Notes: generated by a model not told the origin, from the sequence alone. 9,154 nt of DNA from Kiritimatiellia bacterium (GCA_007127595.1 SKZA01000192.1:1-9154), one strand, 5' to 3'; counted from the first letter of the stretch, positions 1 to 7,033 are shown. Program-made: numbers and translations.

Positions 1-31
1 ATAAGGGCGCCCCAAGATGTGACAATGCCGA

Positions 32-1171
32 TCAAACGGCGTCTTTGAGCGCCTGTTCGTATTGATCGACAATAACGTCCCAGGCCAGTGTGGTGCGCGC
101 GCGTTCGGCGGCGGCGCGGCCCATCTGTGCCCGGCGCTCTTCATCATCCAGCAAGGATTTCAGCGCCTGCGTCAGGGCTTGCCGGTCGCCCGGCGGCACC
201 AACAATCCCGTCTTGCCGTCCTCGATCGCGTCCGGCACGCCGCCGGTGCGGCTGGCCACGGCGGGTACGCCCGCCAGCGCGGCTTCGGAAAAAACAATGC
301 CGAAGCCTTCGATGTCGCCCGGTAGATCCAATCCGGGCAGGACGAAGATGTGGGCATGAAAGTAAAGGCGGACCAAGTCCCGGTCCGGTAGACGGCCCAG
401 CAAGCGCACATGCTCGTACAACACCTTTTCCTGAATGACGGCTTCAATCTGTTTGCGCATGCCTTCCCTGCTATGAATCAGGGACTGGGCTCCATCGTCG
501 CCGACCACGAGGAAGAGTACGTCGGGATAATCCTTGATCAGGTCGGGCATGACATCGCGCACAAACTCGAGCACGCCTTTACGACGCACCAGGCGCCCGA
601 CGGTCATCAATACGCGGCGGCCCTTGCACTCGGCCAACAACGCTTCCGCGCCTTCTTCGGGCTCGCGCTCGAAAGGTTTCGGGTCGACGCCGGGATGAAT
701 GATGACGGCGCGGCGGGTATCCACGCCAAGTTGTTCGACCAGCGATTGAGTGAAACGGCTGATGGGAAACAATCGATCGGCGCGACGCAAGAGGAAGCGC
801 AGCACCAGACGCGACATGCGTCCTCCGGCCATGAGGTCGCTGCCGTACAAGGGCACGCCCCACGGTCGCCGGAAGAAGATGGACAGCAGCCAGGCCGCCG
901 GTGCGGTTAAAACGCTGCCGCACAAGATGAAGTCCGGTCTCGAAGCCCGGCACAAGGCCCAGCCGCGAAAGAAGGAGAAGAGCACATAGGCCGGCACGCC
1001 GGGCCGCGGGGCGCGGTGAACGTCTTCTTCCGGCGGCGCGTCCTTCGCCCACGCGGTCACGGCACGCACATTGTGTCCCCGCTCGCGAAGCCCATGAAAG
1101 ATGCTTGCGATCATGACTTCCATGCCGCCCAGAGCGGGGGGGAAATTCCATGTGAGCAGAAGTACCTTCAT
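32..1171 (-). CDS. GT4-family glycosyltransferase
   Basis: A 379-residue GT-B fold retaining glycosyltransferase, expected to act at the cytoplasmic face of the membrane and transfer a sugar from a nucleotide-sugar donor to a lipid-linked or growing glycan. The N-terminus MKVLLLTWNFPPALGGMEV has the Gly-rich loop of the acceptor-side Rossmann domain (GGME at 15-18). The donor domain begins near residue 185 with VGRLVRRKG (191-199), which carries the family's Arg and Lys that contact the donor phosphates. The E-x7-E signature is EGFGIVFSE, with Glu288 and Glu296. Next come the usual GGVPDAIEDGKTGLLVPPGD stretch (310-329) and the C-terminal helix. Length is normal for the family and nothing looks broken. 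The start is preceded by AAGG with a 10-base spacer. It is divergent from the propeller/LamG gene, across the repeat array. Sugar specificity cannot be told; capsule, exopolysaccharide or O-antigen synthesis are all possible. Confidence 0.93.
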   Translation of the reverse strand: MKVLLLTWNFPPALGGMEVMIASIFHGLRERGHNVRAVTAWAKDAPPEEDVHRAPRPGVPAYVLFSFFRGWALCRASRPDFILCGSVLTAPAAWLLSIFFRRPWGVPLYGSDLMAGGRMSRLVLRFLLRRADRLFPISRFTQSLVEQLGVDTRRAVIIHPGVDPKPFEREPEEGAEALLAECKGRRVLMTVGRLVRRKGVLEFVRDVMPDLIKDYPDVLFLVVGDDGAQSLIHSREGMRKQIEAVIQEKVLYEHVRLLGRLPDRDLVRLYFHAHIFVLPGLDLPGDIEGFGIVFSEAALAGVPAVASRTGGVPDAIEDGKTGLLVPPGDRQALTQALKSLLDDEERRAQMGRAAAERARTTLAWDVIVDQYEQALKDAV

Positions 1172-1181
1172 ATATCACTAA

Positions 1182-1185
1182 CCTT
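1182..1185 (-). promoter_or_regulatory. Weak ribosome binding site of the GT4 gene
   Basis: On the minus strand the bases before the GT4 start read AAGG, ten bases, then ATG. This is a short Shine-Dalgarno core at the long end of usual spacing. It supports the start at 1171, which also gives the canonical MKVLLL N-terminus of the family. Confidence 0.4.
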
Positions 1186-1288
1186 GAGAGCTTGTCCCAT
1201 AGCGCCCGCGAGCGTGCAGAAAAGGTGAGCGAGCGTCAAGTGAATCCACGGCAGACGAATCTGGAACCTATGTCTAATCACAAGTTTG

Positions 1289-1368
1289 TTCGTAGGGTCG
1301 CCGTCAGGCGATGGTTTGACCGGCTCGCGCGGGGAGAACCGCCTTACGGCGGCCCTACAAACACTCCC
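1289..1368. repeat. REP-like unit 1
   Basis: First 80-bp copy. The left head GTAGGG is at 1292-1297, its stem arms at 1298-1302 and 1307-1311. The right head has stem arms at 1339-1343 and 1348-1352, followed by CCCTAC at 1353-1358. Both heads are intact. Confidence 0.75.
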
Positions 1369-1447
1369 TTCGTAGGGTCGCGTCAGGCGATAGTTTGACC
1401 GGCTCGTGTGGGGAGAACCGCCTTACGGCGGCCCTACAAACACTCCG
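1369..1447. repeat. REP-like unit 2
   Basis: Second copy, 79 bp. GTAGGG is at 1372-1377; the left stem lost one C, so TCGC (1378-1381) can pair only with GCGA (1387-1390). The right head is intact, with stem arms at 1418-1422 and 1427-1431 and CCCTAC at 1432-1437. It has about five differences from unit 1, three of them G/A or C/T transitions. Confidence 0.75.
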
Positions 1448-1521
1448 TTCGTAGGGTCGCCGTCAGGCGATGGTTTGACCGGCTCGTGCGGGGAGAACCG
1501 CCTTACGGCGGCCTTACAAAC
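1448..1521. repeat. REP-like unit 3 (end variant)
   Basis: Third copy, diverging from the others after base 1521. The left head is intact (GTAGGG 1451-1456, stem arms 1457-1461 and 1466-1470). The right head keeps its stem (1498-1502 with 1507-1511), but the following CCCTAC has become CCTTAC (1512-1517). Confidence 0.72.
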
Positions 1522-1545
1522 GATCCTCAATGCTGAAAAGGATCG
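1521..1545. repeat. 7-bp inverted repeat next to the array
   Basis: CGATCCT (1521-1527) and AGGATCG (1539-1545) are perfect inverted copies separated by 11 bases, some 50-100 bases upstream of the possible starts of the propeller/LamG gene. It could be an operator-like dyad or a hairpin in the leader. There is no T-run on the plus strand, so it is not a plus-strand terminator. Its role is unknown. Confidence 0.45.
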
Positions 1546-1594
1546 AAAACATTCAAGCGTCAGATGCGCCTGTCCCAAAATGAAACGATGAATT

Positions 1595-3745
1595 ATGCGT
1601 GGAATGCGTTATATTGCCCCCGTTATGAGTCGTACGATAGGAACGATGGTCCGCTGCGCCCTGTGCGCTTTGCTCACGCTTTCTATAGTGGCCTTGTCGG
1701 GAGCGGGCTGTACGAGCGACGAGCAGATCCGTATCCGCGAAACGGCGGAATCGGTGAAGGCGCTGACGGAATCGCGTACCCGCGTGGTCTGGTCCGAGGA
1801 TCACGGCGATAATCGCGACGTCTCCGCGCGCGGGTCAAAACGAATGCTGCGCCTGATGGGATATGACTCGCACGATGGGATTGGCGCACGCATCCTCATC
1901 GAGGAACTCTCCAACTATTCAAAGCCGCTTTTGACGCCCGACGGTGATCGGGTCATCTTCTCGGATTTCCATGAACTGGTGGTATCCATCATCAACTTTG
2001 ACGGTACCGAACGCCGCACATTGTCGCACGGGATTGCGCTGGCGGTTTGGCGGGATCCGGACACGGGCGCGGACTGGGTTTATGTCGGGCGCGACCCCGT
2101 GGATCGTCGGGGCCGACCGTATGCGAGTGTGTACCGGTTCCAGCTTGATGAGCCGGAACGCGAGGAGCGCGTATGGGACCGGCGACCGGTGGGCGTGGAT
2201 AACTTCCAGTTGTCCGCCGATGGCACGCGGGCGGCGGGGGTCTACCCTTGGCCCGATTGCGGGATCGCGTATCTGAACGAAGGGACATGGACGCGGCTGG
2301 GCAACGGGTGCTGGCCCTCGCTGGCCCCGGACGACTCGTATCTGTTTTGGATATTCGATGGGAATCATCGCGAGGTGCGGATGTACGACACGCGCGAGGA
2401 CCGGCGCTGGACCGTGCGAATCAATACCGCGCCGGAGACGGACGGTTACGAAGTGTATCATCCCCGCTGGTCGAACCATCCGCGATTCATGACAATGACG
2501 GGTCCCTATACGCATCGGGTAGGGCACAGCTTCATTCGGGGCGGAGGTCCTCAAGTCGATATCTATCTGGGCCGTTTCAACGAAACCTTCACGGAGGTGG
2601 AAGAATGGGTACGTGTGACGGACACCGGCCGCGCCAGTTTTCTGCCCGACGTGTGGATCGAGTCGGCGGCGCATCGCCCCGCCATGGAACGGGAGGATTC
2701 TGCCTTGTCGGAGAAGTTGGCGGAGGCGGACATGTGGCCGATCGTCCGCGAAGACCTGCTTTTCCTCTGGGAGGATCGATCGCGTAACAATGAAATCGAC
2801 GACCCTGAAACCGGTCGTGTGTTCATGTGCCGGGTGGAACCCGAAGGGCGGGCCCGGTACGGTCGCTTCCATGAGATGGATGTACGGCATGATCGTTTTG
2901 TCGCCGAAGACATGGAAGAGCGGTTGGTGCGACATTACCATGAGCGCCCGGCATTCTCCATGGAGGCCCTGATTACCCCGAAGGCTGTGCCGGATACGGC
3001 AAGCGGCTTGATCATGGGCCAATCCGCCGATCCTGATCAGCGGAACTTTGCCCTGTTACAGAGGGATGATCGCATGCTCTTCCAATTGTATCTTTCCGAT
3101 AGCGAAGGGAAAGGGCGCCTGCACGAATGGGATCTATTCGGCTTGGCGGGACAGGATCCGGTTCACGTCATCGTCACATATGAATTGGGCCGTCTTGCCG
3201 CTTATCGAAACGGCGAGCCGGTGTTCGCGGAAGAGGTGACGACTTCGGACTTTCAGGGTTGGCAACCGTATCCTCTGGTGTTCGGGGGCGATGCCGGCGG
3301 CACGAGCGCGTGGGCGGGCCTGATCGAAGGCGTGACGTTGTATAATCGCGCGCTCGGACCGGATGAGGCGGCGACCAGGCAGATGCTTTACGCGGAGCGT
3401 CTGAAGAGTCGTTCCGAACCGGAACAGGCGTTGGTCGAGGCGCGCTTGATTCAGGCGTCGCCCGTCCCGGACCCGGACGCGATCGAGCCGTATCGTCGCG
3501 CGTTGCTGGTGAATGAATATGAGGTGAAACGGGTAAAGGCCGGCGCGGTTCCTGACGAACGCATTCTGGTGGCGCATTGGGTGATCATGGATGACCAAGT
3601 GCTGGACACCGCCGAACGTGTGCCGGGGCGGACGTACCGAATGACCTTGGAATTCTTCGATGACCGGCCCGAACTCGAAGGGGAATGGATCGCGCAGGAT
3701 GCCGGAGACCTATTGCTGCCTCTCTATTACGATCTGGATTCGTAG
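1595..3745 (+). CDS. Secreted propeller/LamG-domain protein, probable lipoprotein (paralogue A)
   Basis: A 716-residue exported protein without a recognised enzymatic motif. A hydrophobic stretch (about 21-35) ends in LSGAGC with Cys39, a likely lipobox although Gly rather than Leu stands at -3. Residues about 60-350 look like a TolB/WD40-type beta-propeller with blade-like repeats such as LLTPDGDRVIFSD, FQLSADGTRAAG and SLAPDDSYLFWIFDG. Residues about 450-592 resemble a LamG/concanavalin-type jellyroll (FSMEALITPKAV; LAAYRNGEPVF; GLIEGVTLYNRAL). Residues about 612-716 are a third module shared with the convergent paralogue. Start choice is unsettled: the longest frame opens at 1595, one codon after an in-frame TGA and without a Shine-Dalgarno. 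Met11 (1625) gives an N-terminus close in length to the paralogue's. Met18 (1646) has AGGA three bases upstream and gives a compact 22-residue lipoprotein signal. Glycan binding is an inference from the fold; the family is otherwise uncharacterised to my knowledge. Confidence 0.88.
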   Translation: MRGMRYIAPVMSRTIGTMVRCALCALLTLSIVALSGAGCTSDEQIRIRETAESVKALTESRTRVVWSEDHGDNRDVSARGSKRMLRLMGYDSHDGIGARILIEELSNYSKPLLTPDGDRVIFSDFHELVVSIINFDGTERRTLSHGIALAVWRDPDTGADWVYVGRDPVDRRGRPYASVYRFQLDEPEREERVWDRRPVGVDNFQLSADGTRAAGVYPWPDCGIAYLNEGTWTRLGNGCWPSLAPDDSYLFWIFDGNHREVRMYDTREDRRWTVRINTAPETDGYEVYHPRWSNHPRFMTMTGPYTHRVGHSFIRGGGPQVDIYLGRFNETFTEVEEWVRVTDTGRASFLPDVWIESAAHRPAMEREDSALSEKLAEADMWPIVREDLLFLWEDRSRNNEIDDPETGRVFMCRVEPEGRARYGRFHEMDVRHDRFVAEDMEERLVRHYHERPAFSMEALITPKAVPDTASGLIMGQSADPDQRNFALLQRDDRMLFQLYLSDSEGKGRLHEWDLFGLAGQDPVHVIVTYELGRLAAYRNGEPVFAEEVTTSDFQGWQPYPLVFGGDAGGTSAWAGLIEGVTLYNRALGPDEAATRQMLYAERLKSRSEPEQALVEARLIQASPVPDPDAIEPYRRALLVNEYEVKRVKAGAVPDERILVAHWVIMDDQVLDTAERVPGRTYRMTLEFFDDRPELEGEWIAQDAGDLLLPLYYDLDS

Positions 3746-5802
3746 AAGTGTGGCAACAGAATGAAGTCCGCATCTTGGAATAACCGTTCGGATTCCAGCA
3801 AGGGGCGCTTGTCGAACGGGGAGATGTGCAAGTCGTACGATTCTCCGCTTACAAAATCGCGTTCGACCACCTGCTCGTTCAGGATGGTCCAATGCGACAC
3901 GGCGATCTCATCGCCGGGCGACAGCCCGCTTTCGGGTGGAGCCGCTTCCACGGTATAGGCCTGCGTCTGCAACGCGCGTCGATAGGGGAGAATATCGTTG
4001 GGATCGGGCGGGTCCAGCGCCTCGTTGAGCCTGGCCGTCACGGTGAATTCGGGCGGTTCCTCGCGATCGGCCAGACGTTCTCGTCCCCACGCCTGTCTCG
4101 CCTTCGCTTCCGCATCGCTCAAGGCGCGATCATACAGGGCCACGCTTTCAATGCGGCCGCGCCAAGTCGGAACGTGCGCGGCGTGCGGGTTTCGGCCGGC
4201 CCATAATGTATGGGCGCGCGGTAAGGTGAGGTCTTGAGGTAGATGCCATGTCGACCATTGTTCGCCATCGCGCCATGCGCGCATGTCACCGCGATCATAT
4301 GTCAGCAGGATATGAGTGGACTGATCCGGCTGAACGGCTCCCATCAAGATGGTCCATTCCTGCTCCGTATCGGACGCGATACTGCGCAGATGTAGCCGGT
4401 CGCGGACCTGTTCAAGCGCCCAGTAGGTTTGATCTTCTCCAGCATGGACGAGTATGGGCGTTGCGACAGAAGTGACCACGTCGGCTGGTCGCACGATGGC
4501 TTCCAGGGTGAACGCCGTCGGCATGTCGGGGGACTCGACCGGTTCCCCGGACCCGATAATCTCAAAGTATCCTCCGTCCAACTCCATTTCAGCGAAGGGG
4601 CCCCAGAATGCGCGCCCATAGGATTCAGCGTCCCAGCGTCGGTTGTCGGCGTCATTGGAGGCGTTTGCGTCCTTCCACAATAGATACAGGCCTTCGGGAA
4701 ACGGATCGTCCGGGTGTAACGCTGCTACAGCGGGCGTCGCCGCTTCAATGGCGGTGCGATCATAATCGATCCACAGATCGGGATAGAAGTTACCGTAGGG
4801 ATTGTCGGTGATCTGAACCCAATCCTCTACCGAGTGGAGGTCGTCGGCGAACCGGCCGATCAACACCTCAACGGCAGGGCCGCCGGCGGGGATCAGGTTA
4901 TCGCCTCGTCGGCCTTCCTTGTAGGGGCCGGTGATCGTGAAGAAGTCCCGGTGATTGCTCCACCGGGGATGATAAACTTCGAGTCCATCCATGCCCGGGG
5001 CCGTGTTGATCGGTACGCGCCAGGATGTGTCAGCCATGGGATCATGAATCGTCACATTGCGATGCGGTCCGTCGAAGATCCATACAAGATAACTATTGTC
5101 GGGCGCCATGGAGGTCCAACACCCGCGCGTGATGAAGGTCCATGAACGGTTGGGAATGTCGGCGTATCCTGCGCGCGGGTGGATGAATTGCGAACAGAAA
5201 CGTGTTCCATCCGCCGACAACTGAACATTGTCGATGGTGAACGCCGCGCGATCCCAGACCAATTCGCGTACGGACGGGTCGTCGATACGAATCCGGTGTA
5301 GCGCGCTCGCGTGATGCCGGTCCCACCCCTCATGGCCGATATCGGCCAGATAGACCCACGTGATGTCCGTGCCGGGATCGCGCCACACCGCCGCCGCATA
5401 GCCTTCACCGATCCAGCGGGGCTTGCCTTCATCCCAATCGGCTACAAACGCCTCGCGCGTTTGCAGGCTGGAAAATACGACCTGCCGTCCGTCGGGCGAT
5501 AGCATGGGGCGATGATAATGCGCGACCTCATCGACCACGCGGCGTTTACCGCGCCCGTCTTCCGTGTCCAGACCCATGATGACGAGGCGATCACCCCAGC
5601 AGAACGGGTCGTCCCCGTCTCCGTCAACCTGTTGAAGCCAGACCAGGCGCGCGGGGGCCTCGACAAATGAACGCAATCGCTCCGCCGGGCCCGGTTCATC
5701 GGCTCGACCGGGTGCGGCGCTGATAAGAAGCGCGAGCGCGCTCAGTCCTGTCCGAATGCTTATGAAGCGGGAAAGAACGCGAATCAAAAACAGAAGCCTC
5801 AT
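3727..5802 (-). CDS. Secreted propeller/LamG-domain protein (paralogue B)
   Basis: A 691-residue homologue of paralogue A over its whole length. The N-terminus (1-35) is a Sec signal peptide: basic residues, a hydrophobic stretch (about 18-30), then PGRA-DE as a possible signal peptidase I site. There is no lipobox cysteine, unlike paralogue A. Propeller-like repeats occupy about 50-345 (MLSPDGRQVVFSS, VQLSADGTRFCS, SMAPDNSYLVWIFDG). The segment INTAP..DG.EVYHPRWSNH (266-284) is nearly the same in both proteins. A LamG-like jellyroll follows (about 428-562: FTLEAIVRPADV, MRAWRDGEQW, RGRIESVALYDRAL), then the shared C-terminal module (about 585-691). Its ATG overlaps the stop of the GT-C gene (ATGA, 5799-5802), which points to translational coupling. 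Its last codons overlap the 3' end of paralogue A by 19 bases. It is probably periplasmic or extracellular and linked to the envelope glycan made by its operon; no catalytic residues can be assigned. Confidence 0.88.
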   Translation of the reverse strand: MRLLFLIRVLSRFISIRTGLSALALLISAAPGRADEPGPAERLRSFVEAPARLVWLQQVDGDGDDPFCWGDRLVIMGLDTEDGRGKRRVVDEVAHYHRPMLSPDGRQVVFSSLQTREAFVADWDEGKPRWIGEGYAAAVWRDPGTDITWVYLADIGHEGWDRHHASALHRIRIDDPSVRELVWDRAAFTIDNVQLSADGTRFCSQFIHPRAGYADIPNRSWTFITRGCWTSMAPDNSYLVWIFDGPHRNVTIHDPMADTSWRVPINTAPGMDGLEVYHPRWSNHRDFFTITGPYKEGRRGDNLIPAGGPAVEVLIGRFADDLHSVEDWVQITDNPYGNFYPDLWIDYDRTAIEAATPAVAALHPDDPFPEGLYLLWKDANASNDADNRRWDAESYGRAFWGPFAEMELDGGYFEIIGSGEPVESPDMPTAFTLEAIVRPADVVTSVATPILVHAGEDQTYWALEQVRDRLHLRSIASDTEQEWTILMGAVQPDQSTHILLTYDRGDMRAWRDGEQWSTWHLPQDLTLPRAHTLWAGRNPHAAHVPTWRGRIESVALYDRALSDAEAKARQAWGRERLADREEPPEFTVTARLNEALDPPDPNDILPYRRALQTQAYTVEAAPPESGLSPGDEIAVSHWTILNEQVVERDFVSGESYDLHISPFDKRPLLESERLFQDADFILLPHFYESRS

Positions 5803-7016
5803 GACGGAAAGAAATGTCTCGTATGCGTAATCACGATGGCCACCCCGTTCAGCAGGATGGCATAGGCCACAACGGCCCGGCGAATTTTAGCTCCGGCGGC
5901 ATCGTCAAAGCGCTGCATGCCGGTTGCTATTAACAGACTCAGCAAAGGCAGAAAGTCAAGGGCGTATCGCATCCCGTTGATCTGCCAGCCGCCGCCGGCG
6001 CTCTTGTGCATCAACACCGCGAGCAGCACCAACGTCACACTCAACCACGCAGTGACCGTGACCATGCGCGGACCGGTCAGACGGCCCCAGAGGGCGTAGA
6101 AGATGAACGGACTGGCAAACGTGAGCGAGGTGCCCCAAGGACTCATCGCCGGGGTCATGTAGGACGGCGGCTGAAACTCGATGGAAAAGCCCATGATAAA
6201 CATGCGCAGAAAGTTGGAGGGAATATAGCGCCAGTTGAAGTTGCCCCAACGCTCCAGGCGATAGGCGTACCACTCGTCCTCGATCACCCATCCATAACCC
6301 GTTTCGAACGGGGAGCCGAAGCGGGCCCAATTGTACCAAAGCAAGGCAAAGAAGATGAAGCCCAACACGCATAAAGCGGTAAAGATCGGCTTCAGGCGCG
6401 CCCACCAGGGTGCGGGTGTGTGCGGGACGAACCAGAGAAAAGCCATCACAAACGGAATCACGAAAACGGTAAGTTGACGGCATGAACAGGCGATGCCCAG
6501 ACAAAGACCGATCACCCAGCCGCGCTGCTTGCCCAAGGTTTCCCATAGCGCGATGGATACGAAGAGGACGGTGAGCATATGAGCCAGGTACGTGTCGAAG
6601 GCGTACCGCACACAAAGCCAATAGGCCGTGCCGAAGATCATGGCGGCGCTGAGCAGGTAACTGATTTCGTCGTGCTGCGTCAGGCGTCGATACAAGCCAA
6701 ACAATACGCCCGCGGTCAGCATGCCGAGCAGGGGCGTGATCCATAACGGATTAAAGTCCAATCCGAATACGGCCACCAACGGCGTTAGAAAGAGCGCCGG
6801 CGCGGGAGGGAAGGGGACGTAGTAGCGTTCCTCATGAAGAATGAGGTCCAGGGGCTCTACTTCTTCGGGTGGATCGACGTCGAGACGCCCGTCCAGAAAG
6901 GACTGGGCCAATTGCACGGCCGTGTTGTATCCGAGATCCCGGAACATGATCTGCGGCACGTTGAAAATGAATAGCACGAGCAGAGTCGCGACAAGATAGA
7001 TACGCAATGATTTCAT
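5799..7016 (-). CDS. Polytopic membrane glycosyltransferase, GT-C/GT39-like
   Basis: A 405-residue integral membrane protein with about 11-12 hydrophobic segments (roughly 5-23, 74-86, 92-109, 119-137, 143-158, 167-198 as one or two, 210-228, 295-310, 318-336, 350-366, 379-397). The long first external loop (about 24-73) ends in EERYYVPFPPAPALFLTPLV. That Tyr-then-Pro-Pro pattern before TM2 recurs in bacterial PMT/ArnT-like GT-C proteins, where the first loop carries the catalytic acid. Asp27 of FRDLGYN, Asp42, Asp46 and Asp48 are candidates, but I cannot choose among them. MRYALDFLPLL (349-359) is another recurrent element of these families. Such enzymes use polyprenyl-phosphate sugars on the outer face of the membrane. 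The protein is short for full ArnT (about 550), so the C-terminal soluble domain is absent. The gene follows the SGNH gene after 17 bases and overlaps paralogue B by 4. Confidence 0.75.
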   Translation of the reverse strand: MKSLRIYLVATLLVLFIFNVPQIMFRDLGYNTAVQLAQSFLDGRLDVDPPEEVEPLDLILHEERYYVPFPPAPALFLTPLVAVFGLDFNPLWITPLLGMLTAGVLFGLYRRLTQHDEISYLLSAAMIFGTAYWLCVRYAFDTYLAHMLTVLFVSIALWETLGKQRGWVIGLCLGIACSCRQLTVFVIPFVMAFLWFVPHTPAPWWARLKPIFTALCVLGFIFFALLWYNWARFGSPFETGYGWVIEDEWYAYRLERWGNFNWRYIPSNFLRMFIMGFSIEFQPPSYMTPAMSPWGTSLTFASPFIFYALWGRLTGPRMVTVTAWLSVTLVLLAVLMHKSAGGGWQINGMRYALDFLPLLSLLIATGMQRFDDAAGAKIRRAVVAYAILLNGVAIVITHTRHFFPS

Positions 7017-7023
7017 GGCGTGA

Positions 7024-7027
7024 CCCT
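7024..7027 (-). promoter_or_regulatory. Ribosome binding site of the GT-C gene
   Basis: On the minus strand AGGG lies seven bases before the ATG at 7016, inside the 17-base gap after the SGNH stop codon. It is the best-placed Shine-Dalgarno core in the minus-strand operon and fixes this start. Confidence 0.55.
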
Positions 7028-7033
7028 ATCCGA

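Larger units (their letters stand above)
1289..1521. repeat. Tandem array of three BIME/REP-like units (period 79-80 bp)
   Basis: Three near-identical units start at 1289, 1369 and 1448; the third lacks the last few bases. Each unit holds two hairpin heads in inverted orientation. The left head on the plus strand is GTAGGG-TCGCC-GTCA-GGCGA (stem 5 bp, loop GTCA). The right head on the minus strand is GTAGGG-CCGCC-GTAA-GGCGG (stem 5 bp, loop GTAA). A GTAG tetranucleotide directly 5' of a short palindrome is the hallmark of bacterial REP sequences, which single-stranded Y1 transposases (RAYT/TnpA-REP) recognise; an inverted pair is the BIME arrangement. Unit 2 lacks one C in the left head (TCGC). 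Unit 3 has GTAAGG in place of GTAGGG in the right head. The pair could also fold into one long cruciform, because GTAGGG and CCCTAC at the two ends are complementary. No RAYT gene lies in the window. Confidence 0.8.
1172..1594. other. Divergent intergenic region with repeat array
   Basis: This 423-base gap separates two divergently transcribed genes, so promoters for both should lie here. Three parts can be told apart. 1172-1288 is non-repetitive and holds the GT4 leader; I see no convincing -35/-10 pair. 1289-1521 is the tandem REP-like array. 1522-1594 holds a 7-bp inverted repeat (1521-1545) and the leader of the plus-strand propeller/LamG gene. Short open frames across 1192-1591 are made of the repeat itself; for example the peptide GEPPYGGPTNTPFVGS recurs in register with it. 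I do not regard them as genes. Confidence 0.75.

Noticed and set aside
410..910. Plus-strand open frame of 166 codons inside the GT4 gene
   Set aside because: Antisense shadow of a clear GT4 coding sequence with all motifs intact; no recognisable protein.
1289..1521. Possible CRISPR array
   Set aside because: The period is about 80 bp, but the whole unit, including the would-be spacers, is nearly identical between copies, and no cas gene is present.
1190..1581. TGTCCCA near both ends of the intergenic region as target-site duplications or insertion sequence ends
   Set aside because: Only seven bases match, they are in direct orientation, they do not abut the array, and no transposase remnant lies between them.
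1192..1591. Two short plus-strand open frames across the intergenic region
   Set aside because: They are translations of the repeat units; the same peptide GEPPYGGPTNTPFVGS recurs in register with the repeat, and no start has a ribosome binding site.
1919..3022. Long minus-strand open frame antisense to paralogue A (367 codons)
   Set aside because: It lies wholly inside a well-supported gene whose protein matches its paralogue, and its Arg/Pro-rich translation has no recognisable domain. It is a GC-rich shadow frame.
3784..3819. CCGTTCG/CGAACGG inverted repeat just past the end of paralogue A as a terminator
   Set aside because: The 7-bp stem has a 22-base loop, no T-run on either side, and lies inside the coding sequence of paralogue B.
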